Shown: one piece after another, positions 8,387-16,741 of the stretch | How positions within the stretch are numbered: position 1 is the first letter of the stretch | Layout of the letters: every line of letters starts with the position of its first letter | Source: Mariprofundus erugo | Lineage (GTDB): Bacteria > Pseudomonadota > Zetaproteobacteria > Mariprofundales > Mariprofundaceae | Assembly: GCF_005818865.1 (NCBI RefSeq) | Contig: NZ_VBRY01000002.1 | Span: forward strand, 124,001 to 188,000 | DNA length: 64,000 bases | Direction of reading: 5' to 3' | Made by a program: the position numbers and the translations under genes | Notes under the pieces: model-generated | Database searches by the model: none | The model's input: the letters and a program-made list of their open reading frames with translations, nothing else | Told to the model about the DNA's origin: nothing

Positions 8387-9351
8387 TGCTGTTTACCTCT
8401 ATTGCCGCACTGTTTGTCGGCGTCGGGTTACTGATTTGGGGCGCGGATCGTTTTGTCGATGGCGCAGCATCGATCGCCAAAAACCTGCGCATACCGCCCA
8501 TGGTCATCGGCCTGACGATTGTCAGCATCGGCACCTCCCTGCCTGAGATGATCGTCTCGGCCATGGCTGCTCTTGACGGCAATCGTGACCTTGGCATCGG
8601 CAATGTACTGGGCTCGAATATTGCCAACATCGGCCTGGTTCTCGGCATCACTGCCATCATTACGCCGATGGCGGTCACATCGATGACGCTTCGGCGTGAG
8701 CTTCCGATCCTGTTTCTGGTGACCTTTCTGGCCTTTGCCCTGATGTCGGATGGCAAACTGGAAATTCAGGATGGCATCATCCTGATCATCGCGCTGGTGT
8801 TATTTCTCACCTGGATCACCATGATCGGCCTGCGCGACCGACACGACCCGCTGGTTGAGGAGTTTACCGGCTCCATTCCCGAGTCGATGAGCATGGGGCG
8901 ATCTGTGATGTGGTTTGTCATTGGCCTGATCCTGCTGATGGTCAGCTCCCGCATGGTTGTCTGGGGAGCCGTCGAGATTGCTCACTACCTGGGTGTCAGC
9001 GACCTGGTCATCGGCCTGACCATTGTCGCCATCGGCACCAGCCTGCCCGAACTGGTCGCCTCGGTTGCCAGTGCCGTGAAGGGTGAAGCGGATATGGCAC
9101 TTGGCAACGTCATCGGCTCAAACATATTCAACCTGCTCGCAGTACTGGCCATGCCGGCACTGATCAGCCCGGGCCACTTTGCCGCCCCGGCACTGTTACG
9201 CGATTTTCCCATCATGCTCGCCTTTACCGTGGCGCTTTTTCTCTTCTCCTTCGGCCTTAAAAAGGAGGGGGGAACACTGGGACGATTTGAGGCCAGCCTG
9301 CTGACCACCGGCTTTGGTGCCTATCTGTACCTGCTTTACCTGCAGTCATGA
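8386..9351 (+). CDS. calcium/sodium antiporter (CaxA/YrbG-type, CaCA superfamily)
   Basis: An inner-membrane cation exchanger of 321 residues made of two inverted homologous halves. Each half has the alpha-repeat signature: GTSLPEM followed by GNVLGSNIANIGLVLG in the N-terminal half (about 48-88), and GTSLPELVAS followed by GNVIGSNIFNLLAV in the C-terminal half (about 218-252). The acidic residues of GTSLPE are the family's ion ligands. It probably expels Ca2+ in exchange for Na+ or H+. The start overlaps the purC stop by one base, so it is translated with purC even though no functional link is obvious. Confidence 0.92.
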   Translation: MLFTSIAALFVGVGLLIWGADRFVDGAASIAKNLRIPPMVIGLTIVSIGTSLPEMIVSAMAALDGNRDLGIGNVLGSNIANIGLVLGITAIITPMAVTSMTLRRELPILFLVTFLAFALMSDGKLEIQDGIILIIALVLFLTWITMIGLRDRHDPLVEEFTGSIPESMSMGRSVMWFVIGLILLMVSSRMVVWGAVEIAHYLGVSDLVIGLTIVAIGTSLPELVASVASAVKGEADMALGNVIGSNIFNLLAVLAMPALISPGHFAAPALLRDFPIMLAFTVALFLFSFGLKKEGGTLGRFEASLLTTGFGAYLYLLYLQS

Positions 9352-9394
9352 TCCCCGATAAGGGGCCATCACAATAACCATAAACCGCTCTGCG

Positions 9395-9423
9395 TTGTCG
9401 ATAAATTAATACAGGACTAGAAT
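9395..9423 (+). promoter_or_regulatory. predicted sigma-70 promoter of the SUF operon
   Basis: TTGTCG (9395-9400) and TAGAAT (9418-9423) are separated by 17 bp. The predicted transcript start, near 9430, leaves only about 15 nt before the regulator's ATG, including its AAGAGG ribosome site. An Rrf2-type repressor would be expected to bind here, but I do not see an unambiguous operator dyad. Confidence 0.55.
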
Positions 9424-9444
9424 AGTCGCCTTTAAGAGGTGGCA

Positions 9445-9900
9445 ATGCTTAGACTGACCAAACTGACCGACTATGGCATTCTGTTGATGACGCACATGGC
9501 AACATCCGAGCAGCAACTGTTCACAGCTGCAGGCCTTGCCGAGGCAACCCATATTCCTGTTCCCACCGTCAGTAAAATTCTGCAAATGCTGCTGCATGAA
9601 AACCTGCTCAGCTCAACCCGTGGTGCCCGCGGCGGCTATCAGCTCACACGCCATGCATCCGAGATCAATGTTCGCGATGTCATCGATGTATTTGAAGGCT
9701 CCATTGCACTGACCGAATGCAACCTTGCCGACAGCAGCTGCGATCAGTCGGCGGTCTGCTCCACCAGCAATAACTGGAAGCGCATCAATCAGGCTGTACG
9801 TGAGGCACTTGAGTCCATTTCACTGGCCGATATGAGCGAACAGGATTTTATCCCGGTATTCCGCCTGCAGCGCGGCATTGCCATAGCGAAGGTGCACTGA
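9445..9900 (+). CDS. Rrf2-family SUF operon regulator
   Basis: A 151-residue winged-helix Rrf2 protein. It opens with [17 protein letters not shown] and the recognition helix region [12 protein letters not shown], followed by the RGARGGYQL wing. Three cysteines (near residues 91, 98 and 104: ECNLADSSC then AVC) are placed like the Fe-S cluster ligands of IscR and SufR relatives. This is the type found at the head of SUF operons in many proteobacteria. It probably senses cluster status and represses the operon it heads. I prefer ATG 9445 (AAGAGG five bases before) to the in-frame GTG at 9439. Its TGA overlaps the sufB ATG by one base. Confidence 0.92.
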   Translation: MLRLTKLTDYGILLMTHMATSEQQLFTAAGLAEATHIPVPTVSKILQMLLHENLLSSTRGARGGYQLTRHASEINVRDVIDVFEGSIALTECNLADSSCDQSAVCSTSNNWKRINQAVREALESISLADMSEQDFIPVFRLQRGIAIAKVH

Positions 9901-11354
9901 TGTCCGAAACCAGACAGGAACGAAAACCCGAAGAGTTTACCGGCCGCGAATACGAGGCCGGTTTTGTCACCGACATTGAAACCGATACGCTGCCGCCGGG
10001 GCTGAATGAGGATGTGATCCGCCACATCTCGGCAAAAAAAGAGGAACCGGAATGGCTGCTGAACTGGCGACTGGAGGCATTCCGCCACTGGCAAACCATG
10101 CAGGAGCCGCACTGGGCACATGTCAATTATCCGCCCATCGACTATCAGGCGATCTCCTACTACTCGGCGCCGAAGTCGCAAAAAGACGGGCCGAAGAGCC
10201 TGGATGAAGTGGACCCGAAACTGCTGGAAACCTATGCCAAGCTTGGTATCCCGCTCAGGGAGCAGGAGTTTCTCGCCGGCGTGGCGGTCGATGCTGTATT
10301 CGACTCGGTATCTGTCGCCACCACATTCAAGGGTAAACTCAAGGATGCCGGTGTGATCTTCTGCCCGATTTCCGAGGCCGTTCGCGAATACCCGGAACTG
10401 GTACAACAGTATCTTGGCACGGTCGTACCGACCGGTGACAATTTCTATGCAGCACTCAACTCTGCCGTATTTACCGATGGCTCCTTTGTCTATATCCCCA
10501 AAGGGGTTCGCTGCCCGATGGAGCTGTCGACCTATTTCCGCATCAATGCACTGAACACCGGCCAGTTTGAACGCACGCTGATCATTGCCGATGAGGGGTC
10601 ATACGTCTCCTACCTTGAAGGCTGCACCGCTCCGCAGCGCGACGAAAACCAGTTGCATGCAGCGGTTGTTGAACTCGTTGCACTCGACGATGCCCGGATC
10701 AAATACTCAACGGTACAAAACTGGTATCCGGGGGATGAAAACGGCGTCGGCGGCATCTACAACTTTGTAACCAAGCGCGCCGATTGTCGCGGTGCGCGCT
10801 CGAGGGTGAGCTGGACACAGGTCGAGACCGGTTCCGCGATTACCTGGAAGTATCCGAGCTGCATCCTGCGCGGCGATGACTCGGTCGGTGAGTTTTACTC
10901 CGTCGCACTGACCAAAATGCGGCAGGAGGCCGATACCGGCACCAAGATGATCCACATCGGTAAAAACACCCGCAGCACGATTGTCTCCAAGGGTATTTCC
11001 GCCGGTTTCGGTCAGCAGTCCTATCGCGGCCTTGTACGGATCGGCAAATCAGCGGAAGGGGCACGCAACTACACCCAGTGCGACTCGCTGCTGATCGGTG
11101 AAAACTGCGGCGCCCATACATTCCCGTATGTGGAAGTGAAAAACCCGACCGCCACCATGGAGCATGAGGCCACGACCTCAAAGATTGGCGAGGATCAGCT
11201 GTTTTACTGCCAGAGCCGTGGCATCTCCGAAGAGGATGCCGTCAATATGATCGTCAACGGCTTCTGCAAGGATGTGTTTAACGAACTGCCGATGGAGTTC
11301 GCCGTTGAGGCCAATCGCCTGATGGAAGTCTCTCTCGAAGGCGCGGTAGGATAA
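9900..11354 (+). CDS. sufB: Fe-S cluster assembly scaffold protein SufB
   Basis: Core scaffold subunit of the cytoplasmic SufBC2D complex, which builds Fe-S clusters. The 484 residues match the full family length, with the beta-helix core and the conserved C-terminal block [18 protein letters not shown], which holds the cysteine implicated in cluster assembly (near residue 433). [17 protein letters not shown] near residue 200 is a further landmark. It is translationally coupled to the upstream regulator. A 163-bp spacer with an inverted-repeat element separates it from sufC. Confidence 0.96.
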   Translation: MSETRQERKPEEFTGREYEAGFVTDIETDTLPPGLNEDVIRHISAKKEEPEWLLNWRLEAFRHWQTMQEPHWAHVNYPPIDYQAISYYSAPKSQKDGPKSLDEVDPKLLETYAKLGIPLREQEFLAGVAVDAVFDSVSVATTFKGKLKDAGVIFCPISEAVREYPELVQQYLGTVVPTGDNFYAALNSAVFTDGSFVYIPKGVRCPMELSTYFRINALNTGQFERTLIIADEGSYVSYLEGCTAPQRDENQLHAAVVELVALDDARIKYSTVQNWYPGDENGVGGIYNFVTKRADCRGARSRVSWTQVETGSAITWKYPSCILRGDDSVGEFYSVALTKMRQEADTGTKMIHIGKNTRSTIVSKGISAGFGQQSYRGLVRIGKSAEGARNYTQCDSLLIGENCGAHTFPYVEVKNPTATMEHEATTSKIGEDQLFYCQSRGISEEDAVNMIVNGFCKDVFNELPMEFAVEANRLMEVSLEGAVG

Positions 11355-11360
11355 AATTTA

Positions 11361-11505
11361 AACCGCAAAGGACGCAACGTTTCGCAGAGCACGACCGGCA
11401 AACCGGGCGATCGCTTAACGCGGTGGTGGATAAATATGAACTGTGAGGTGCGCGGCGCAAAACGATCGATGATTAACTTTGCGTCACGCTGCGTACTCTG
11501 CGGTG
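11361..11505 (+). repeat. SUF-operon spacer repeat, copy A
   Basis: Left arm 11361-11389 (AACCGCAAAGGACGCAACGT...) and right arm 11477-11505 (...GCGTACTCTGCGGTG) are inverted copies of one another, about 22 of 29 positions, around an unrelated 87-bp middle. The right arm runs straight into AAAGG, the Shine-Dalgarno of sufC. Copies B and C occupy the sufD-sufS and sufS-sufU spacers. Confidence 0.75.
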
Positions 11506-11517
11506 AAAGGGTTTTGA

Positions 11518-12273
11518 ATGATGATTAAAATTGAGAATTTACATGCGTCGGTAGACGGGAAAGAGATTCTGAAAGGGATCAACCTGACAATTGGAGCCGG
11601 TGAGGTTCATGCCATCATGGGCCCGAACGGATCGGGTAAATCAACCCTCTCCAATATCATTGCCGGCCGCGATGGTTATACCGTAACCAGCGGTTCGATT
11701 ACCTACAAGGGTAAAAACCTGCTGGAGATGAGCCCTGAACAGCGTTCGTGGGAGGGTATCTTTCTGGCCTTCCAGTACCCTGTAGAAATTCCCGGCGTCA
11801 ATAACACCTACCTGCTCAAGGCAGGCGTCAATGCCAGGCGCAAGCATCATGGTGAGCAGGAGCTCGACGCGATGGAGTTTCTGCAACTGGTACGCGAGAA
11901 GGCAAAACTGGTGGAGCTGGACCCGTCGTTTCTGTCCCGCGGCGTCAATGAAGGCTTCTCGGGCGGCGAGAAAAAGCGCAATGAAATCTTTCAGATGGCA
12001 GTACTGGAGCCATCTCTGGCGCTGCTTGATGAAACCGACTCGGGACTGGACATCGATGCACTGCGCATCGTCGCCGGCGGCGTCAACAAACTGCGCTCAT
12101 CCGACCGTTCGATTGTCATGGTCACCCATTATCAGCGCTTGCTCGATTACATCGTGCCCGATGTCGTGCACGTACTGGCTGACGGAAAGATTCTTAAAAC
12201 CGGCGGCAAGGAGCTGGCCCTCGAACTGGAAGAGCGCGGCTACGACTGGGTCAGACAAGAGGCTGCGGCATGA
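11518..12273 (+). CDS. sufC: Fe-S cluster assembly ATPase SufC
   Basis: ABC-type ATPase of the SufBC2D scaffold, 251 residues. Walker [10 protein letters not shown] is near residue 36, the signature [14 protein letters not shown] near 151, Walker [15 protein letters not shown] near 170, and the switch His in MVTHYQR near 207. Unlike transporter ATPases it has no membrane partner. ATP binding drives the conformational change that lets the scaffold form a cluster. Two consecutive ATGs (11518 and 11521) are possible starts. The gene overlaps sufD by four bases. Confidence 0.96.
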   Translation: MMIKIENLHASVDGKEILKGINLTIGAGEVHAIMGPNGSGKSTLSNIIAGRDGYTVTSGSITYKGKNLLEMSPEQRSWEGIFLAFQYPVEIPGVNNTYLLKAGVNARRKHHGEQELDAMEFLQLVREKAKLVELDPSFLSRGVNEGFSGGEKKRNEIFQMAVLEPSLALLDETDSGLDIDALRIVAGGVNKLRSSDRSIVMVTHYQRLLDYIVPDVVHVLADGKILKTGGKELALELEERGYDWVRQEAAA

Positions 12274-13520
12274 GCGGGTCACTGCAAACCCTTCGCCAGC
12301 AGGCATGGCAGGCTTTTGAAGAAAAAGGATTGCCAACGACTCGCGATGAAGACTGGAAATATACCGACCTCTCCCGCATTCAGACACTGCTCGGTGAGCA
12401 GTGGTGGCAGCCGGCCGGCACCGGGGCTGTTGCAATCGACATGGTTGAGCTGCCCGGCCTCGATGCGTGGCGCATGGTTTTCAACAATGGATATTTCGAT
12501 CCCGCACGCTCCGAGCTTCCGCCCGGCGTCACCATCACATCACTGGCCAGTCTGATGCAGGATGAGCCGGCGAAAGTCGTTGATCTGCTGGCATATCAGC
12601 CCGATGCACCGCTGAGCAGCGGCCTCACTGCGGCCAACAGCGCTCTCGCTGCCGATGGGGCATGCATCTGCATCCCGGCCAATACCCGGCTAGACCAGCC
12701 GTTATATCTCCTGCACCTGAACAGCGGTGGCACCGCCCACCTGCGCACCGGTATCGAACTGGGCCCACATGCCGAGCTCGAAGTCATTGAGCATTTTCAC
12801 GGGCAGCACAGCGAAGCAGGACTGACCAACAGTGTCACAGCCATTCGTCTGGCTGCAGGCGCTCGCTGCACCCACTACCGCCTGCAACTTGAGGCTGCCA
12901 AACAGTGCCACAGTGGCCGCGTCGAAGTCAGCCAGAAGGCGGACTCCTCCTATCAGCTGCATGCTGTCGAGCTGGGCGGCATGCTCTCCCGCTGTGATGT
13001 CATCAGCCGGCTGGATGAGCGCGGTGCAAGCTGCGAACTTGGTGGCCTGTTTGTCGCCACCGGGCGTCAGCATATCGACCACCACACCCGCATTGAGCAC
13101 AACGCCCCTTACTGCAGCTCGCGTGAAAGCTACCGCAGTGTACTGGATGGCCGCTCACATGGTGTATTCAACGGCAAGATCGTGGTTGCCAAAGGGGCGA
13201 TCAAAACCGACTCGGCACAAAACAATGCCAACCTGCTGCTCTCACCTGATGCGGCCGTCGATACCAAGCCTGAGCTTGAGATCTATCACGATGATGTGAA
13301 ATGTGCGCATGGCGTCACTGTCGGCCAGCTCGACAAAAACCAGCTGTTCTACCTTAAATCACGCGGCATCGCGGAAGAGGAGGCAAAACAGCTGCTCACT
13401 GTCGCCTTTGCCGATGAGCAACTGGCCCGTATGAACAACCACTCCATTCGTCGCTTTATCGAGCGGGCCGCATTTGCCAAACTGCCATCTATCACCGATC
13501 TTGAAGGCATGCTGGTATGA
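12270..13520 (+). CDS. sufD: Fe-S cluster assembly protein SufD
   Basis: Scaffold partner of SufB and SufC, 416 residues, sharing the SufB-like C-terminal half: [20 protein letters not shown], then [14 protein letters not shown] and [12 protein letters not shown]. The DVKCAHG segment contains the conserved histidine region of the SufB-SufD interface. The N-terminal part ([11 protein letters not shown] near residue 29) is the usual SufD helical segment. The ATG overlaps the sufC stop. Confidence 0.95.
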   Translation: MSGSLQTLRQQAWQAFEEKGLPTTRDEDWKYTDLSRIQTLLGEQWWQPAGTGAVAIDMVELPGLDAWRMVFNNGYFDPARSELPPGVTITSLASLMQDEPAKVVDLLAYQPDAPLSSGLTAANSALAADGACICIPANTRLDQPLYLLHLNSGGTAHLRTGIELGPHAELEVIEHFHGQHSEAGLTNSVTAIRLAAGARCTHYRLQLEAAKQCHSGRVEVSQKADSSYQLHAVELGGMLSRCDVISRLDERGASCELGGLFVATGRQHIDHHTRIEHNAPYCSSRESYRSVLDGRSHGVFNGKIVVAKGAIKTDSAQNNANLLLSPDAAVDTKPELEIYHDDVKCAHGVTVGQLDKNQLFYLKSRGIAEEEAKQLLTVAFADEQLARMNNHSIRRFIERAAFAKLPSITDLEGMLV

Positions 13521-13527
13521 TTCTCTT

Positions 13528-13665
13528 CACCGCAGGGGACGCAGCGTTACGCAAAGGAAAATTTACTACGACCTGTCGATTGCAGAACGCCCGCCGGGCC
13601 AGTTCACAGGCTGCCTGCTTTAGTACATCAATTTTTACGCTGCATCACTTTGCTTCCTTAGCGGT
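13528..13665 (+). repeat. SUF-operon spacer repeat, copy B
   Basis: Left arm 13528-13556 (CACCGCAGGGGACGCAGCGT...) and a more diverged right arm at about 13634-13665 (...TTCCTTAGCGGTG) repeat the pattern of copy A in the sufD-sufS spacer. The right arm is followed by CAAAAAGG, the ribosome site of sufS. Confidence 0.7.
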
Positions 13666-13679
13666 GCAAAAAGGTTTTG

Positions 13680-14900
13680 ATGATGTTTGATATTGAAAAG
13701 ATTCGCGGCGATTTCCCGATCCTTGACCAGAAGATTTACGGCAAGCCACTGGCCTATCTGGATAATGCCGCTACAACCCAGAAGCCGCAGTCGGTGATTG
13801 ATGCGATCAGCCACTACTATCAGGCGGACAATGCCAACGTACACCGGGGTGTGCATGCCCTTTCCGAACGGGCTACAGCGGCCTATGAAGGAGCACGCAA
13901 ACAGATTGCCCGCTTCTTCAATACGCGCAGCGAGCGGGAAGTGATCTTCACCCGTGGCACCACCGAGTCGATCAACCTGATTGCCTCATCGTGGGGCCAT
14001 GCCAATATCAAAGCCGGCGATGAGATTCTGATCACGCATATGGAGCACCACTCCAATATTGTCCCGTGGCAACTGCTGTGCGAACGCGTCGGCGCCACCC
14101 TGAAAGTCGTGCCGATGAATGAGCATGGCGAGCTGATCATGGAGAGCTTTGATGCCCTCCTCTGCGAGCGCACCCGCCTTGTCGGCGCCGTGCACATGTC
14201 CAATGCACTCGGCACCATCAACCCGATCGCATCCATCATTGCCAAAGCCCACGCTGCCGGTGCCAAAGTATTGATCGACGGAGCCCAGGCTGCGGCCCAT
14301 CTGGCGGTGGATGTACAGGCACTCGACGTCGACTTCTATGTCACCAGTGCCCATAAGATGTATGGACCGACCGGCATTGGCATCCTGATCGGCAAAGAGT
14401 CCATTCTCGATGGCATGCCGCCCTATCAGGGTGGCGGTGACATGATTCGCATGGTCACCTTTGAGAAGAGCGAATATAACGATCTGCCCTACAAATTCGA
14501 GGCAGGGACGCCTCATATCGCCGGCGCCATCGGCTTCGGCAAGGCTATTGAGTATATTCAGGGCGTCGGCTTTGAAGCCATTGAGGCGCGTGAAAAAGAG
14601 CTGCTGGCCTACGCCAATGCAAAGGCGGAGGCATTCGACGGCTTGCGACGGATCGGCACGGCTGCGCATAAGGCATGCGTCCTCTCGTTTGTACTTCAGG
14701 GTGTTCACCCGCATGATCTGGGTACCATTGTGGATCGGGAAGGTGTTGCCATTCGTGCCGGCCATCACTGTGCCATGCCGGTGATGCAGTTTTTCAGGGT
14801 ACCGGCTACCGCACGTGCCTCATTCTCCATGTACAACACAGAGGATGAGGTCGATGCACTGTTTGCTGCGCTTAAAAAAGCGCAGGAGATATTTGCATGA
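13680..14900 (+). CDS. sufS: cysteine desulfurase SufS
   Basis: Type II PLP-dependent cysteine desulfurase, which supplies sulfur to SufU or the scaffold. The PLP lysine is in TSAHKMYGPTG (near residue 225) and the persulfide cysteine in RAGHHCAMP (near 362), in the short loop of the SufS class. About 406 residues, full length. I choose the ATG at 13680, five bases after AAGG. A second ATG follows directly, and a TTG lies just before. The neighbouring NifU-like SufU is the expected sulfur acceptor. Confidence 0.96.
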   Translation: MMFDIEKIRGDFPILDQKIYGKPLAYLDNAATTQKPQSVIDAISHYYQADNANVHRGVHALSERATAAYEGARKQIARFFNTRSEREVIFTRGTTESINLIASSWGHANIKAGDEILITHMEHHSNIVPWQLLCERVGATLKVVPMNEHGELIMESFDALLCERTRLVGAVHMSNALGTINPIASIIAKAHAAGAKVLIDGAQAAAHLAVDVQALDVDFYVTSAHKMYGPTGIGILIGKESILDGMPPYQGGGDMIRMVTFEKSEYNDLPYKFEAGTPHIAGAIGFGKAIEYIQGVGFEAIEAREKELLAYANAKAEAFDGLRRIGTAAHKACVLSFVLQGVHPHDLGTIVDREGVAIRAGHHCAMPVMQFFRVPATARASFSMYNTEDEVDALFAALKKAQEIFA

Positions 14901-14906
14901 ATATCT

Positions 14907-15052
14907 CACCACAGAGTACGCAGAGTTGCACAGCGTTAATGACTCATAGTGATTTGCCTGGCATTCAACCATCCGGGATTGCGTATTCCTTCATTTTTTC
15001 CATGTTTTCCTGCTTTGATTTTACTCTGCGCAACGCTGCGCCCTCTGCGGTG
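14907..15052 (+). repeat. SUF-operon spacer repeat, copy C
   Basis: Left arm 14907-14934 (CACCACAGAGTACGCAGAGT...) and right arm 15024-15052 (CTCTGCGCAACGCTGCGCCC...) in the sufS-sufU spacer. The right arm leads into CACAAAGG, the ribosome site of sufU. This is the best preserved right arm of the three. Confidence 0.75.
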
Positions 15053-15069
15053 CACAAAGGTTTTTTTCC

Positions 15070-15525
15070 ATGTTTGAATTAAGAGATCTGTATCAGCAGG
15101 TGATTGTTGATCACAACAAAAGCCCGCGAAATTTCGGCAAGCTTGCCCGCTTCAACCATGAGGCCGATGGCTACAACCCCCTCTGTGGTGACAAGCTGCA
15201 TGTTTATCTGAATGTAAACGATGCAGGCATCATCGAAGCCGTTTCATTTGAAGGGGAAGGGTGTGCCATCTCGGTTGCCTCCGCCTCACTGATGACAGAG
15301 GCACTGAAGGGCACTCCTGTCAGTGAATTCAAGCAGAAATTTGAAGGCTTTCAGCATATGGTGACATCCGATCTGGATGAGCTGCCGGATGAGGCTGTCA
15401 TGGGAAAACTGGCCGTACTCTCCGGTGTGCGCGAATTTCCAAGCCGGATCAAATGCGCCTCACTCTGCTGGCACACCGTGAAATCGGCCGTTGAAGACTC
15501 TCATAAGGTAGCGAAAACAGAATGA
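15070..15525 (+). CDS. sufU: SUF-system NifU-like sulfur-transfer protein SufU
   Basis: A 151-residue IscU/NifU-N fold protein. The three conserved cysteines are in NPLCGD (near 40), GEGCAIS (near 64) and IKCASLCWH (near 127), with an additional Cys four residues later. The extra insertion GFQHMV...ELPDEA is typical of SufU, not IscU. SufU proteins usually accept sulfur from SufS through a zinc-bound Cys. Its TGA overlaps the sufT ATG. Confidence 0.93.
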   Translation: MFELRDLYQQVIVDHNKSPRNFGKLARFNHEADGYNPLCGDKLHVYLNVNDAGIIEAVSFEGEGCAISVASASLMTEALKGTPVSEFKQKFEGFQHMVTSDLDELPDEAVMGKLAVLSGVREFPSRIKCASLCWHTVKSAVEDSHKVAKTE

Positions 15526-16094
15526 ACCATTCAGGTGATATGATCAAAACCACACGCGACTGCGATGCTGTTCTGATTCCGCTTGGCACCCCGGTCACCA
15601 TTCCGGCCGGAGCACTGGTGCTCATCACCCAGGAGCTGGGTGGCAGCTTTACCGTCAGCGTCTCCGGCAACCTTGCCCGTATTGAAGGCAGGGATGCCGA
15701 TGCACTCGGCATTGGCATGACCACAGAGCAGGCTGTTGCAGCGGCACTGGAGGAAAAAAAGGATGAACCTGCATCGGGTCCCGTGAATGAGCAGGAAATC
15801 TGGGCTGTTCTGCGTACCTGCTACGACCCGGAAATTCCGGTCAATATTGTTGATCTTGGTCTGGTCTACGACTGCCATGTCGTCGATACCGACGATGGCG
15901 GCAACCATGTTGATATTGTCATGACCCTGACCGCTCCCGGCTGTGGCATGGGACCCTTTATTGTCGACGACGTGCGACAAAAGGTACTCAGCGTCAACCA
16001 TGTCACGGATGTTGAGGTTGAGCTGGTGTTTGAACCAACCTGGGATCGTTCCATGATGTCCGACGAAGCACGCCTGCAACTGGGCATGTTTTAA
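15522..16094 (+). CDS. sufT: Fe-S assembly factor SufT (DUF59/MIP18-like)
   Basis: A 190-residue SufT. A roughly 80-residue N-terminal extension (LIPLGTPVTIPAGALV) is followed by the MIP18/DUF59 domain: LRTCYDPEIPVNIVDLGLVYD near 92-112 and LTAPGCGMGPFIVDD near 134-148. Proteins of this family help deliver clusters under demand. This long form is usually encoded beside sufU in SUF operons, as here. It overlaps sufU by four bases and is followed 15 bases later by the Rieske gene. Confidence 0.9.
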   Translation: MNHSGDMIKTTRDCDAVLIPLGTPVTIPAGALVLITQELGGSFTVSVSGNLARIEGRDADALGIGMTTEQAVAAALEEKKDEPASGPVNEQEIWAVLRTCYDPEIPVNIVDLGLVYDCHVVDTDDGGNHVDIVMTLTAPGCGMGPFIVDDVRQKVLSVNHVTDVEVELVFEPTWDRSMMSDEARLQLGMF

Positions 16095-16109
16095 CAGGAG
16101 AGAGCGGAT

Positions 16110-16427
16110 ATGGCTGAGTGGATTGATGTTGCAAACGCCACGGACCTGCCCCCCGGCAGCCGTAAAATTATTTCAACGCCCTATGCTGAAATAGCCGTGT
16201 TCAATCTTGATGGCGATTTTTTTGCCATTGAGGATATCTGCACCCACGATGGTGGCGAACTTGCCAGCGGACGCTGCGAAGGGGATCAGATCATCTGCCC
16301 CCGCCATGGTGCCCGCTTCTGCATTCGGAATGGACGCGCCCTGACCCCTCCGGCCTATGATGATATCGCCACGTTCCCCGTCCGTATTGATGCGCGGAAT
16401 ATGGTGCAGATCGATATCGATGACTAA
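16110..16427 (+). CDS. Rieske [2Fe-2S] ferredoxin
   Basis: A 105-residue soluble Rieske protein. The ligand boxes are CTHDGG (near residue 46) and CPRHGARFC (near 65), giving the Cys-X-His plus Cys-X2-His set. No oxygenase component is adjacent. Small Rieske ferredoxins at the end of SUF operons are common and presumed to carry electrons for cluster assembly or repair, but the partner is unknown. GGAGAGAG precedes the ATG. Its stop overlaps the next small gene by eight bases. Confidence 0.88.
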   Translation: MAEWIDVANATDLPPGSRKIISTPYAEIAVFNLDGDFFAIEDICTHDGGELASGRCEGDQIICPRHGARFCIRNGRALTPPAYDDIATFPVRIDARNMVQIDIDD

Positions 16428-16626
16428 ACGGCCACAGCAGCAACCACAAAAGGCCCCATGCCTGAGCTGCCGCCACTATTTTGTGACCTGGGATCCGGGT
16501 CGCCCTTATGGCTGCCGGGCCTTCGGTTTTAAGTCGAGCACGATGCCATGCCGCGAGGTACAGGGTGCCTCCAATATGATCTGCCTGAAATATGAGGAAA
16601 AACCCGACCCGAAACGGCCGCGATAA
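16420..16626 (+). CDS. small Cys-rich protein (CxxC-H-...C-...C pattern)
   Basis: A 68-residue protein whose ATG at 16420 sits inside the last codons of the Rieske gene. It has a basic, Gln-rich start, then CLSCRHYF, DPGRPYGCRAFGFKS, MPC and NMICLKYE. The Cys/His spacing suggests a zinc site. Similar short proteins of unknown function, with a GCxxFxFKSxxMP core, occur in other proteobacteria and are sometimes mislabelled as uracil-DNA glycosylase. I assign no function. The overlap and lack of a gap place it in the SUF operon. Confidence 0.7.
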   Translation: MTKRPQQQPQKAPCLSCRHYFVTWDPGRPYGCRAFGFKSSTMPCREVQGASNMICLKYEEKPDPKRPR

Positions 16627-16741
16627 GACCGCCATCCGATGGCAGCTGCAGCCGATTTCTGCTACAGTGACATCCTGACGGGAGTCGCTGCTGCATCCTC
16701 GCTCCCGGATATTACAGGCCCTGAGCAAGGCTGGAGCGAAC

